A model generated the notes under the pieces. The model worked only from the letters and a program-made list of their open reading frames with translations, made no database searches and was not told the DNA's origin. Position numbers and translations under genes: made by a program. From Paenibacillus sp. FSL A5-0031 (GTDB lineage Bacteria; Bacillota; Bacilli; Paenibacillales; Paenibacillaceae), in the NCBI RefSeq assembly GCF_001956295.1, contig NZ_MRTD01000007.1, positions 186,001 through 250,000 on the forward strand: a stretch of 64,000 bases of DNA, in the 5' to 3' direction. Below, one piece after another: positions 1 to 7,152 of this stretch (within the stretch, counting starts at the first letter, position 1; each line of letters starts with the position of its first letter).

Positions 1-1
1 T

Positions 2-1420
2 GATCATTTTGTTACGATGTTTGATCTGCTTGACGATGAGTACATGAAAGAACGGGCGCTAGATATTAAGGATGTGGGCAATCGATTGCTGAAGCATCTG
101 CTGGGAGCGCCAGAAATTACACTGCCTTCAGATACGCAGCCATTTATATTGATTGCTAAAGAGTTGTCTCCTTCTCAGCTAGCACATATTAATCCGCAGC
201 ATGTGCTCGGCATTGTGACCCTTGCTGGCAGCAAAACTTCACATTCAGCTATTATGGCTAGAGCGCTCGGCGTACCTCTTGTTGTTGGTGTAGAGACGAG
301 ATTAGTTGAGCCTATTCAAACAGGGCAAACGCTAGTTATTGACGGCAATGACGGCACTGTGTTTATCGATCCTGTTCAACAAGTTATTGACTATTACACA
401 GAGCTGCACTCTCATCAATCGGAAGCGAAAAAAAGGCTGCATGGCATTGCTGGACATCGCCCGGTAACGCCTGATGGCAAAAGGCTGGAGCTTGCAGCCA
501 ATATTAGCTCCTACAAAGAGCTGGAAATTGCGATGTCGAGCGGAGCGCATGGGGTTGGGCTTTTCCGTACGGAATTTTTGTACATGGATCGAAATCGGTT
601 TCCAAAGGAAGAAGAACAGTTTGAGGTATATCGCAGCGTAGCCGAACGCCTTGAGGGTGAGCCGCTCGTCATCCGAACGCTGGACGTCGGCGGTGACAAG
701 CAGCTCGATTATTTTGACCTGCCAGAGGAAGACAATCCTTTTCTAGGTTACAGAGCCATTCGGATTTCGCTGGATCGTAAAGATTTGTTCAAAACGCAGC
801 TTCGCGCTATTTTGCGGGCAAGTCATTACGGTCAAGTAAAGCTTATGTATCCGCTTATTTCATCTGTCGATGAAGTTCGTGCTGCAAATGCAGTATTAAA
901 CGAAGCGAAGCTTGAGCTTGAAGCAGCGGGGTATCCCTATGATAAAGGGATGAAGATCGGAATTATGATTGAGGTTCCTGCCGCTGTTATGATCGCTGAT
1001 CTACTCGCGGAAGAGGTTGATTTCTTTAGTATCGGAACGAATGACTTGGTACAGTTTACGTTAGCTGTGGATCGTATGAATGAGGAAATCGCACACTTGT
1101 ATGAGCCATACCATCCAGCACTTATTCGAATGCTGCGCATGACGGTGGAAGCGGCAAAGCGAAGCGGGATAACAGTTGGCGTGTGCGGCGAGCTTGCAGG
1201 GGATCTAAGAGCGCTGCCGATTTGGCTAAGCCTTGATGTAGATGAGCTGAGCATGTCCTCGCATTCGATTTTGCCCATCAAGGAAAGGCTGCTCTTCACT
1301 TCACAAGAAGAAAGCCATGAGGTATTTCAGCAGCTGCATCATTGCCGTACAAGTACAGAAATATTGGAGCAGCTAACTGGTTTTATGGAGCGCTTGGACA
1401 AAAAAACAGCGAATGGTTAA
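2..1420 (+). CDS. ptsP: PTS enzyme I (phosphoenolpyruvate-protein phosphotransferase), 5' end missing
   Basis: Enzyme I takes phosphate from phosphoenolpyruvate and passes it to HPr in the cytoplasm, feeding all PTS sugar transporters. The reading frame is open from base 2, so the first methionine in the window (base 17) is internal. About 470 codons remain of the usual ~570, so the N-terminal HPr-binding part lies upstream. The phosphohistidine site is in GSKTSHSAIMAR (around base 230-265). It is followed by the PEP-binding TIM barrel with GLFRTEFLYM, RTLDVGGDK and the C-terminal signature FFSIGTNDLVQFTLA and GVCGE. A ptsH gene is expected just upstream but is not visible. The stop codon overlaps the convergent DJ-1 gene by four bases. 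Family call is certain. Confidence 0.95.
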   Translation, partial: DHFVTMFDLLDDEYMKERALDIKDVGNRLLKHLLGAPEITLPSDTQPFILIAKELSPSQLAHINPQHVLGIVTLAGSKTSHSAIMARALGVPLVVGVETRLVEPIQTGQTLVIDGNDGTVFIDPVQQVIDYYTELHSHQSEAKKRLHGIAGHRPVTPDGKRLELAANISSYKELEIAMSSGAHGVGLFRTEFLYMDRNRFPKEEEQFEVYRSVAERLEGEPLVIRTLDVGGDKQLDYFDLPEEDNPFLGYRAIRISLDRKDLFKTQLRAILRASHYGQVKLMYPLISSVDEVRAANAVLNEAKLELEAAGYPYDKGMKIGIMIEVPAAVMIADLLAEEVDFFSIGTNDLVQFTLAVDRMNEEIAHLYEPYHPALIRMLRMTVEAAKRSGITVGVCGELAGDLRALPIWLSLDVDELSMSSHSILPIKERLLFTSQEESHEVFQQLHHCRTSTEILEQLTGFMERLDKKTANG

Positions 1421-1947
1421 CCCATTCGCTGTACTAGTGCATCTACAAACGCTTTTGCATAAGGAGGAAGATCGGGCGGACGGCGTGCGGAAATGAGGTT
1501 TCCATCAACAACGACGGCTTCATCGAACCATGTCGCTCCTGCATTTTCCATGTCATCTCGAATGCCAGGTGTTGAAGTGACTTTGCGCCCCTCTAATATT
1601 TTCGCCGAGATGAGTACCCAGCCTGCATGACAAATTTGGCCGATCGGTTTGTCAGCGGCGTTCAGTTCTTGTACGAGCTGGAGAACTTTAGGATAACGGC
1701 GAAGCTTATCAGGTGCCCAGCCGCCTGGAACTAATAAACCGATAATGTCTTCGCTATTTACTTCATCAAATGACAAATCAGCTACAGCAGGTACGCCGTA
1801 TTTTCCGATATGTGTTTTACCTTTCTCAGGTCCAGCATATAAAACGGTCGCACCAGCTTCGCGCGCACGATATACGGGATACCATAGCTCCAAATCCTCA
1901 AATTCGTCGTCTAGCAAGCAGATGACGGTTTTATTTTGTAACGGCAT
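1417..1947 (-). CDS. DJ-1/PfpI family protein (class I glutamine amidotransferase-like)
   Basis: A single-domain 176-residue protein of the DJ-1/PfpI superfamily, resembling the B. subtilis YfkM stress protein. Relatives have been described as cysteine proteases, deglycases or chaperones. The nucleophile elbow is GQICHAGW (around residue 106), preceded by LLVPGGWAPDKLRRYP. These are the features expected of the family. The start (complement of 1945-1947) follows a GGAGGGG-like Shine-Dalgarno on the minus strand. The gene is convergent with ptsP, and the two ends overlap. The substrate cannot be told from sequence. Confidence 0.85.
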   Translation of the reverse strand: MPLQNKTVICLLDDEFEDLELWYPVYRAREAGATVLYAGPEKGKTHIGKYGVPAVADLSFDEVNSEDIIGLLVPGGWAPDKLRRYPKVLQLVQELNAADKPIGQICHAGWVLISAKILEGRKVTSTPGIRDDMENAGATWFDEAVVVDGNLISARRPPDLPPYAKAFVDALVQRMG

Positions 1948-1999
1948 ATTTTCCCCTCCATCTAGTAAAGATCTCTATTATTGTAACGAAGGAGAAACA

Positions 2000-2437
2000 A
2001 TGAAGCAAACTGATTATAATTCTAAATCTTTTTCATACGTAAGGCTGCTGCGCTATTTGCCGGCTATTGCATGGATGGCTGTTATATATGCGCTATCTTC
2101 GAGAACAGGTGATGAGATAAATACCTTTCTCCCTTTCTTTCAAAAGTTTTTTCCCTTTATGGAAGGTTTTAATTGGGGCCATTTTGTTTCCTACTTCATA
2201 CTTGCACTTACGATAGACTACGGCATTGGCAAGAGGGGCGACCGATTTTGGATGAAGGTCGTTATTGTACTTATTTGTGGTTTATATGGAATTACAGATG
2301 AATATCATCAGTCTTTTGTTGGCGGCAGAATGCCGGACGTTATGGATGTGCGGAATGATCTTATCGGAGCTGCGATTTGGACGATTGTTGCAGCTGTGCC
2401 GCCAGTGAGGAAAATGTGGAGAAAAGTTGCGCCATAA
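2000..2437 (+). CDS. VanZ-like membrane protein
   Basis: Small (145 aa) integral membrane protein of the VanZ-like family, named after the teicoplanin-resistance accessory protein; the biochemical role is generally unknown. Visible family features are YLPAIAWMAVIYALSSRTG near the N terminus, then a helix with WGHFVSYFILALTIDYG, and the motif GITDEYHQSFVGGRMPDVMDV before a last helix. The frame is open upstream to 1745. The ATG at 2000 is chosen because AAGGAG lies just before it and the upstream part is antisense to the DJ-1 gene. No VanA/B-type resistance genes are nearby, so a resistance role is not implied. Confidence 0.8.
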   Translation: MKQTDYNSKSFSYVRLLRYLPAIAWMAVIYALSSRTGDEINTFLPFFQKFFPFMEGFNWGHFVSYFILALTIDYGIGKRGDRFWMKVVIVLICGLYGITDEYHQSFVGGRMPDVMDVRNDLIGAAIWTIVAAVPPVRKMWRKVAP

Positions 2438-2595
2438 CTAGCATTTTGTGGTCAATATTGAGTGTGATTTTAGTAGTAAAAATTACAAGGTTGTGCATGC
2501 AGGAATTTGTGCGAAAATAGTCGAATCATTTATACATTATTACTCTGAAAGCTATGGTTGTTACGATAGCTGCTACTATGAAGGAGTGGACCACT

Positions 2596-3009
2596 TTGCA
2601 TAAGAGTTGTCATTGTGGCGACATCATGAAGATGAAACTGCGCACAGTTATTTACTCAGGGAAGGTTGAGATTGATAACGTTCCTATATATTCTTGCACA
2701 ACCTGCAATCGCAGTGAAGTATTTCCGGAAGTAAAACCTGATTTATCAGGTTTAATAGCACAATTGGGGGCTCAACCAGACAAGCAGACATTCCTTTTTA
2801 ATGAATGCAACGAGTGGGCTAGTATTCTGGTAGAGGCAAAAGCAGACAAACAGCAGACGGATCGCATCGGATTCGAGAGACTGGTTGAGCAGAGAATCAA
2901 TAAGCTACTTGATTTGTATTTGCTTGCTCAAACGCTTAACGATGAAGCATGGATCTTGGATTTGAAAAAGAGACTTGAGCAAATAAGCCGTCGAACGTTG
3001 CTTACATAG
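2596..3009 (+). CDS. Small zinc-finger protein (YgiT/MqsA-like N terminus)
   Basis: A 137-residue protein with an N-terminal CxCG (HCG at residues 5-7) and a second CTTC pair about 32 residues later. This two-CxxC layout is typical of YgiT/YokU-type zinc fingers, although the first pair here is C-H-C. The C-terminal half is acidic and helical (LVEQRINKLLDLYLLAQTLNDEAW) and looks like an interaction domain. A TTG start at 2596 is preferred over the ATG at 2554 because AAGGAG sits 9 bases before the TTG. It lies just upstream of ccpA in the same direction, but a regulatory-looking gap of 140 bases separates them. No toxin partner is seen. Function is unknown. Confidence 0.65.
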   Translation: MHKSCHCGDIMKMKLRTVIYSGKVEIDNVPIYSCTTCNRSEVFPEVKPDLSGLIAQLGAQPDKQTFLFNECNEWASILVEAKADKQQTDRIGFERLVEQRINKLLDLYLLAQTLNDEAWILDLKKRLEQISRRTLLT

Positions 3010-3089
3010 AAGCTCAGATTATTGATTTTACAAGACGTGCAGATGAGTGAAACATGCGTCAACATTGCGAAAAGAAATATTTTGTCGTA

Positions 3090-3103
3090 TGATAACGTTA
3101 ATA
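3090..3103 (+). promoter_or_regulatory. Weak cre-like site upstream of ccpA
   Basis: TGATAACGTTAATA matches 12 of 14 positions of the CcpA operator consensus TGWAANCGNTNWCA and lies about 45 bases before the ccpA start. Autoregulation of ccpA through such sites is known in some Firmicutes. With two mismatches, this is only a candidate. Confidence 0.25.
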
Positions 3104-3149
3104 TGCGTCGTGCGTAATTATAAAATCTGAGCTAATGGAGAGAAACACT

Positions 3150-4154
3150 GTGACGGTAACCATTTATGATGTAGCAAGAGAAGCAGGAGTATCAATGGCT
3201 ACGGTTTCTCGGGTTGTGAACAATAATCCCAATGTGAAACCAGCAACACGCAAAAAAGTATATGAAGCAATAGAGCGCCTAGGATATCGTCCAAATGCCG
3301 TAGCAAGGGGCTTGGCAAGTAAGAAAACAACGACGGTAGGCGTAGTTATTCCTGATATTTCAAACGCTATTTTTGCTGAAGTAGCACGCGGAATTGAAGA
3401 TATCGCGAATATGTATCATTACAATATTATTTTGTGTAACGCGGATAAGAAAAAAGATAAAGAAATCCGTGTTATCAATACACTTCTTGAGAAGCAAGTA
3501 GACGGCTTGCTATTTATGGGCGGGGCAGTGACGGAAGAGCATTTGCAAGCATTTAAGACGGCTAATGTTCCGATTGTACTTTGTGCAACTTCCGATGAGA
3601 GCGGACAAATTCCGTCTGTTGACATCAACCACGAGGATGCTGCGTTCGATGCTGTACAAAACTTGTATGAGCAAGGACATAGAAGAATTGCAATGATCAG
3701 CGGAACACTGCAAGATCCATCCATTGGTTATGCAAGATTCCAAGGTTATAAGCGTGCTCTTGAAGCAGCAGGTATTGCTTACGATGATGCTTTGGTTCGT
3801 ACAGGCAACTACCGCTATGAATCAGGCGCAGAAGCGATGAAATATTTTATTGAGCTGGACGAGCGTCCGACAGCTGTGTTCTCCGCAACGGATGAAATGG
3901 CGATCGGCGCAATTCACAGCATTCAGGATTCCGGCTTAAGAGTACCGGATGATATATCTGTCATTAGTGTTGATAACAGCCGTATGGCATCTATGGTTCG
4001 TCCACAGCTTACTGCTGTAGCACAGCCAATGTATGATATTGGCGCGGTATCGATGCGTTTGCTGACAAAGCTGATGAAGAAAGAAAATGTAGATCAATCC
4101 AAAGTTGTGCTGCCGCATGAGATTATCGTGCGCCAATCGGTTGGAGGAATATAA
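3150..4154 (+). CDS. ccpA: Catabolite control protein A (LacI/GalR family regulator)
   Basis: Master regulator of carbon catabolite control. With HPr-Ser46-P as corepressor it binds cre sites. The N-terminal helix-turn-helix [20 protein letters not shown] and hinge [19 protein letters not shown] are almost those of B. subtilis CcpA. The C-terminal part is a periplasmic-binding-protein-like core ending in [11 protein letters not shown]. An in-frame ATG exists at 3135, but GTG 3150 is chosen: GGAGAG lies at the right distance and the resulting N terminus (MTVTIYDV) matches the family. The length of 334 aa is normal. mtnN follows after five bases. A cre site in front of acsA, 4 kb away, is a likely target. 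Confidence 0.95.
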   Translation: MTVTIYDVAREAGVSMATVSRVVNNNPNVKPATRKKVYEAIERLGYRPNAVARGLASKKTTTVGVVIPDISNAIFAEVARGIEDIANMYHYNIILCNADKKKDKEIRVINTLLEKQVDGLLFMGGAVTEEHLQAFKTANVPIVLCATSDESGQIPSVDINHEDAAFDAVQNLYEQGHRRIAMISGTLQDPSIGYARFQGYKRALEAAGIAYDDALVRTGNYRYESGAEAMKYFIELDERPTAVFSATDEMAIGAIHSIQDSGLRVPDDISVISVDNSRMASMVRPQLTAVAQPMYDIGAVSMRLLTKLMKKENVDQSKVVLPHEIIVRQSVGGI

Positions 4155-4159
4155 AAGAA

Positions 4160-4858
4160 ATGTCGTTTAATAAAATTGGAATTATTGGCGCTATGGCTGA
4201 AGAAATTGAATTGCTGCATGAGCATGTAAACGTAGTGTCTGAGGTTACTAAAGCAGGTATTACATATTATGAAGGCACACTTCATGGCAAAACGATCATT
4301 TATTGCAAATCAGGTGTAGGGAAAGTAAATGCTGCGGTTTGCACACAAATTTTACTTGATCTTGGTGCTGATTGCGTTCTGTTTACCGGCGTTGCCGGTG
4401 CAGTTGATCCGCAGCTTAACATTGGAGATATCGTCGTTTCGACGAGCTGTGTCCAGCATGATATGGACTGTACACCATTAGGTTTTGCTCTTGGAACGAT
4501 TCCATTTCATCCAAGATCAGAATTTCCTGCAGACGAGAGATTAATTGAGCTGGCTTCTGCAGCTAGCAATCGTTTATTCTCAGGACGCAGCATACAGGGC
4601 AAAGTGCTGTCGGGCGATCAATTCATTGCCAGCCGCGAGTCGGTCAAGCTGCTTCACGAGAAGCTGCAAGGCGCGTGCGCGGAGATGGAAGGCGCCTCAG
4701 TCGCTCAAGTATGCGATATGAATAATACACCATTTGTCATTATTCGTTCGATGTCTGACAAAGCGGATGGATCGGCTCATGTGAACTTTCCAGAGTTTAC
4801 GGTAATCGCCTCCAACAACTCTTATCAAATTATTGATGATATCATGCAAAATATTTAA
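4160..4858 (+). CDS. mtnN: 5'-methylthioadenosine/S-adenosylhomocysteine nucleosidase
   Basis: Hydrolyses methylthioadenosine and S-adenosylhomocysteine to adenine plus the thioribose or ribosylhomocysteine, feeding methionine salvage and the activated methyl cycle. The start GIIGAMAEEI carries the conserved catalytic Glu. GVGKVNAA, TGVAGAVDP, GDQFIAS, AEMEGASVAQV (second Glu) and RSMSDKAD (catalytic Asp) are all present in order. Length 232 aa is normal. It follows ccpA by five bases, so co-transcription is likely, using the GGAGGAAT sequence in the ccpA end as Shine-Dalgarno. A strong terminator follows. Confidence 0.95.
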   Translation: MSFNKIGIIGAMAEEIELLHEHVNVVSEVTKAGITYYEGTLHGKTIIYCKSGVGKVNAAVCTQILLDLGADCVLFTGVAGAVDPQLNIGDIVVSTSCVQHDMDCTPLGFALGTIPFHPRSEFPADERLIELASAASNRLFSGRSIQGKVLSGDQFIASRESVKLLHEKLQGACAEMEGASVAQVCDMNNTPFVIIRSMSDKADGSAHVNFPEFTVIASNNSYQIIDDIMQNI

Positions 4859-4865
4859 ACGAAAT

Positions 4866-4912
4866 AAAAAGAACCAGCTCTGATGCCAACATCGGAACTG
4901 GTTCTTTTTTTG
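4866..4912. terminator. Bidirectional terminator between mtnN and acuC
   Basis: AAAAAGAACCAG and CTGGTTCTTTTTTT form a stem around a loop of about 20 bases, with T runs on both strands. It can end both the plus-strand mtnN transcript and the minus-strand acuC transcript. Confidence 0.9.
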
Positions 4913-4936
4913 TGCGAGCTTGACACTGTAATCGGA

Positions 4937-6112
4937 TTACAGATCTTGAATAACGATCTGCTGCATCATCCTGTTTTTGTTCGTAATTTCGATTCGTCTA
5001 GGCATAGGCTCAATATCTTCGGGATCGTCCATCCAATGCGTAGGGAGCTTGTGAGGGCTAATGGATTCCCAATGGCTCAACCAGCGATCTGGAAGCCTAG
5101 CTTCTTCACCAGCTGCAATGGCATGTGCAATAGGGTGATCAATCATTGTAAGCCATACTAAAGACCAAGCTCGTGGAACGACGCGGAAAATATCATAACC
5201 GCCGCCGCCTAACGCAATCCAGCGGCCATCGGTATAGGTATGGGCTAATTCATGGATGATAGCAGGGATTTGAGCATATATACGCATGCTGCAATGAATG
5301 TGAGAGAGCGGGTCAAAGGCATGAGCATCGCAGCCGTGCTGACTAATAATGACATCCGGTTTGAAGGCCGAAATGATTTTGCGCAACGTAATATTAAAGC
5401 TCTCCAGCCAGGATTCATCCTCTGTGTACGGTTCTAACGGCACGTTAAAGCAAGCGCCAAAACCATGATCTGTGCCTTTTTCGTGCACGTAGCCTGTACC
5501 TGGAAACAGAAATTTTCCCGTTTCATGAATCGAATAGGTGCATACGTCGGGATCGTCATAAAAAACCCACTGAACACCATCCCCGTGATGGACATCCGTA
5601 TCAATATAAAGCACTTTTGCCCCATACGTTTGACGGATATGCTTAATAGCGACTGCTGCATCATTATAAACACAGAAGCCTGAGGCGCGGTCAGGGAAGG
5701 CGTGATGCAATCCTCCGGCAAGATGGTAGGCATGCTTGGTTTGACCCGTCATAACAAGCTCAGCGGCCGTCACAGAGCCTCTGACGATGGACATTGCTGC
5801 CTTGTGCATGCCAGGGAAATAAGGAGTGTCTTCCGTGTGTAGTCCAAACTGCTGTGCAAGTACGCTGTTATCATCGATTTCGGCTTCACTCAATTGTTTA
5901 ACAGCGTCCAAATAGTCGGTTCTATGGACGAGTGACAGCAGCTCATCCTCGGAATACACTGTAGGAGGCTGGATATCCTCATCATACAAAGCATCAACTT
6001 CTTTGAGCAGATCGATCGTTAGAGCAAGCCGCAGCGGATCGAAAGGATGCTCCTCACCGAATTTATATCCGCTAGTATCCGAATGATAGATGAAAATAGA
6101 GTCAGAAGCCAT
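4937..6112 (-). CDS. acuC: Acetoin utilization protein AcuC (class I/II histone-deacetylase-like)
   Basis: Zinc-dependent deacetylase. In B. subtilis, AcuC removes acetyl groups from acetyl-CoA synthetase AcsA and reactivates it. The sequence shows HPFDPLRL near the N terminus, the paired histidines and aromatic loop LAGGLHHAF and GFCVYNDAAVA, the zinc-binding DTDVHHGDGVQ, the ISQHGCDAHAFDPL segment and a C-terminal GGGGYD. Length 391 aa is normal. The start is preceded by AGGAGGATAGGA. It is the second gene of an acuA-acuC minus-strand unit. Between the two is an array of four palindromic repeats that ends right at this Shine-Dalgarno. The acuB gene normally found between acuA and acuC in Bacillus is absent. 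Confidence 0.93.
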   Translation of the reverse strand: MASDSIFIYHSDTSGYKFGEEHPFDPLRLALTIDLLKEVDALYDEDIQPPTVYSEDELLSLVHRTDYLDAVKQLSEAEIDDNSVLAQQFGLHTEDTPYFPGMHKAAMSIVRGSVTAAELVMTGQTKHAYHLAGGLHHAFPDRASGFCVYNDAAVAIKHIRQTYGAKVLYIDTDVHHGDGVQWVFYDDPDVCTYSIHETGKFLFPGTGYVHEKGTDHGFGACFNVPLEPYTEDESWLESFNITLRKIISAFKPDVIISQHGCDAHAFDPLSHIHCSMRIYAQIPAIIHELAHTYTDGRWIALGGGGYDIFRVVPRAWSLVWLTMIDHPIAHAIAAGEEARLPDRWLSHWESISPHKLPTHWMDDPEDIEPMPRRIEITNKNRMMQQIVIQDL

Positions 6113-6126
6113 TCCTATCCTCCTAA

Positions 6127-6268
6127 AGGTTTGCGCAGCAAACCAGCATCGTAAGCGTTACTTAGGTTTGCGCAGCAAACCGGCATCGTAAGCATAAACT
6201 TAGGTTTGCGAAGCAAACCAGCATCGTAAGCGTAACTTAGGTTTGCGATGCAAACCTGCATCGTAAGC
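6127..6268 (-). repeat. Array of four ~30-bp palindromic repeats in the acuA-acuC gap
   Basis: Four units at 6127-6156, 6164-6193, 6202-6231 and 6239-6268 are separated by 7-8 base AT-rich linkers (period 37-38). On the plus strand each has a hairpin core GGTTTGCGNAGCAAACC (GATG in the last unit) followed by GCATCGTAAGC. Read in the direction of acuC, the last unit ends in GCAAACCTTTAGGAGG, so the repeat runs directly into the ribosome binding site. The same unit recurs twice before ylbG (34448-34517) in the same orientation relative to the gene, and in diverged form before yugN. The linkers are too short for CRISPR spacers. Confidence 0.9.
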
Positions 6269-6274
6269 AAAACC

Positions 6275-6910
6275 TTAATACATAAATCTCTGCCGAAATC
6301 TTACCGTGTCAAAATGTTCTACCGAGCTTAGCGGGACCTCTGTGCCGATACGGACCATAAGACAATTCGCGGGATGGGAGCAAATTTCGGGGTCATCTGT
6401 GGCGTACCAAATCATTCCGACGGATTGCATCAATTTTTCCATCATTTTGCGATAATCCCATACATTCAGCTTCGTACCCTCTAGATCCCAATGCCAATAA
6501 TACTCAGTCGTAAATACAATCATATTTTCTAATTGCTCCTCGGCGAAGGCGAGCTGAATCATTCGTTTTCCTAAGCCAAGGCCGCGATAATCATCTGCAA
6601 CTTCGATGGCGCCGAGCTCGATTAAATCCGTCATTCCGCCTTCTGACCAGCGCTCAAGCTCGTCCGCATAGTGGAAGGTTACGTATCCTATGATAACCGA
6701 GCCTTCACGCGCTAAAATAATTCTTCCTTCTTCTAGGCCGGCAATTTCAACGAGCGCAACATGCTGCTCGTTTGGTCTGCGGAATGCATCCAGCGATTTG
6801 TGCATCGTCATGTTGGCTAACCGATCGGGCGGTACTGGTCCTTCCAAAATAAGTTCACGACTTGCGTCCAAAACGAGCTGCTCTCGCTGCAAACGCTTTC
6901 GATGTTCCAA
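6275..6910 (-). CDS. acuA: AcuA, GNAT acetyltransferase that acetylates acetyl-CoA synthetase
   Basis: In B. subtilis, AcuA acetylates the active-site lysine of AcsA and switches it off. The protein has a GNAT fold with LIELGAIEVADDYRGLGLGK (acetyl-CoA-binding R-G-x-G-x-G/A), then TTEYYWHWDLEG and a C-terminal RFRQRFMY, closely matching the Bacillus protein. An ATG lies 13 codons upstream, but a TTG start at 6910 is preferred: AAAGGGGGG precedes it and it gives 211 aa starting MEHRK, as in the family. It is divergent from its target acsA and co-directional with acuC, the opposing deacetylase. Confidence 0.92.
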   Translation of the reverse strand: MEHRKRLQREQLVLDASRELILEGPVPPDRLANMTMHKSLDAFRRPNEQHVALVEIAGLEEGRIILAREGSVIIGYVTFHYADELERWSEGGMTDLIELGAIEVADDYRGLGLGKRMIQLAFAEEQLENMIVFTTEYYWHWDLEGTKLNVWDYRKMMEKLMQSVGMIWYATDDPEICSHPANCLMVRIGTEVPLSSVEHFDTVRFRQRFMY

Positions 6911-7017
6911 GGCTGCCCCCCCTTTGCTGTTAAATTGCTGCTTAAACACAATCCTCTAATACTCTTTATAACAAACATTTTACTAAATGAAAAGCGTAGT
7001 CGAATAGAAAAAGGTTA

Positions 7018-7026
7018 TGTTATAAT
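7018..7026 (+). promoter_or_regulatory. Probable acsA promoter (extended -10)
   Basis: TGTTATAAT is a perfect extended -10 element about 125 bases before acsA. No good -35 is visible at the right distance, which is common for extended -10 promoters. The cre site at 7099 would then lie about 70 bases downstream of the start point, in a position suited to blocking elongation. Confidence 0.5.
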
Positions 7027-7098
7027 AAGTTTGGCGGTTTAAGATCATGGGATGCGCGAGTTGTTGTCGGCTTGTTTGCCTCAAGTTACGACTTCGTT

Positions 7099-7113
7099 TT
7101 GAAAGCGTATTCT
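7099..7113 (+). promoter_or_regulatory. cre site (CcpA operator) upstream of acsA
   Basis: TTGAAAGCGTATTCT matches every defined position of the cre consensus WTGNAANCGNWNNCW. It ends 40 bases before the acsA start, between the divergent acuA and acsA genes. B. subtilis acsA and acuABC are known CcpA targets, so the site fits the biology. Confidence 0.7.
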
Positions 7114-7152
7114 TACAAAGTAGAAACACAGATTTGATGGGAGAGTGATAGT

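Noticed and set aside
1745..1999. Upstream extension of the VanZ-like gene
   Set aside because: These codons are antisense to the DJ-1 gene and Ser-rich; the good ribosome site is just before ATG 2000.
2000..2437. Teicoplanin-resistance VanZ
   Set aside because: VanZ-like proteins are common and no van ligase or dehydrogenase genes are near.
6127..6268. Possible CRISPR array
   Set aside because: The regular ~30-bp units are separated by only 7-8 nearly identical AT-rich bases, so there are no spacers. No cas gene is nearby.
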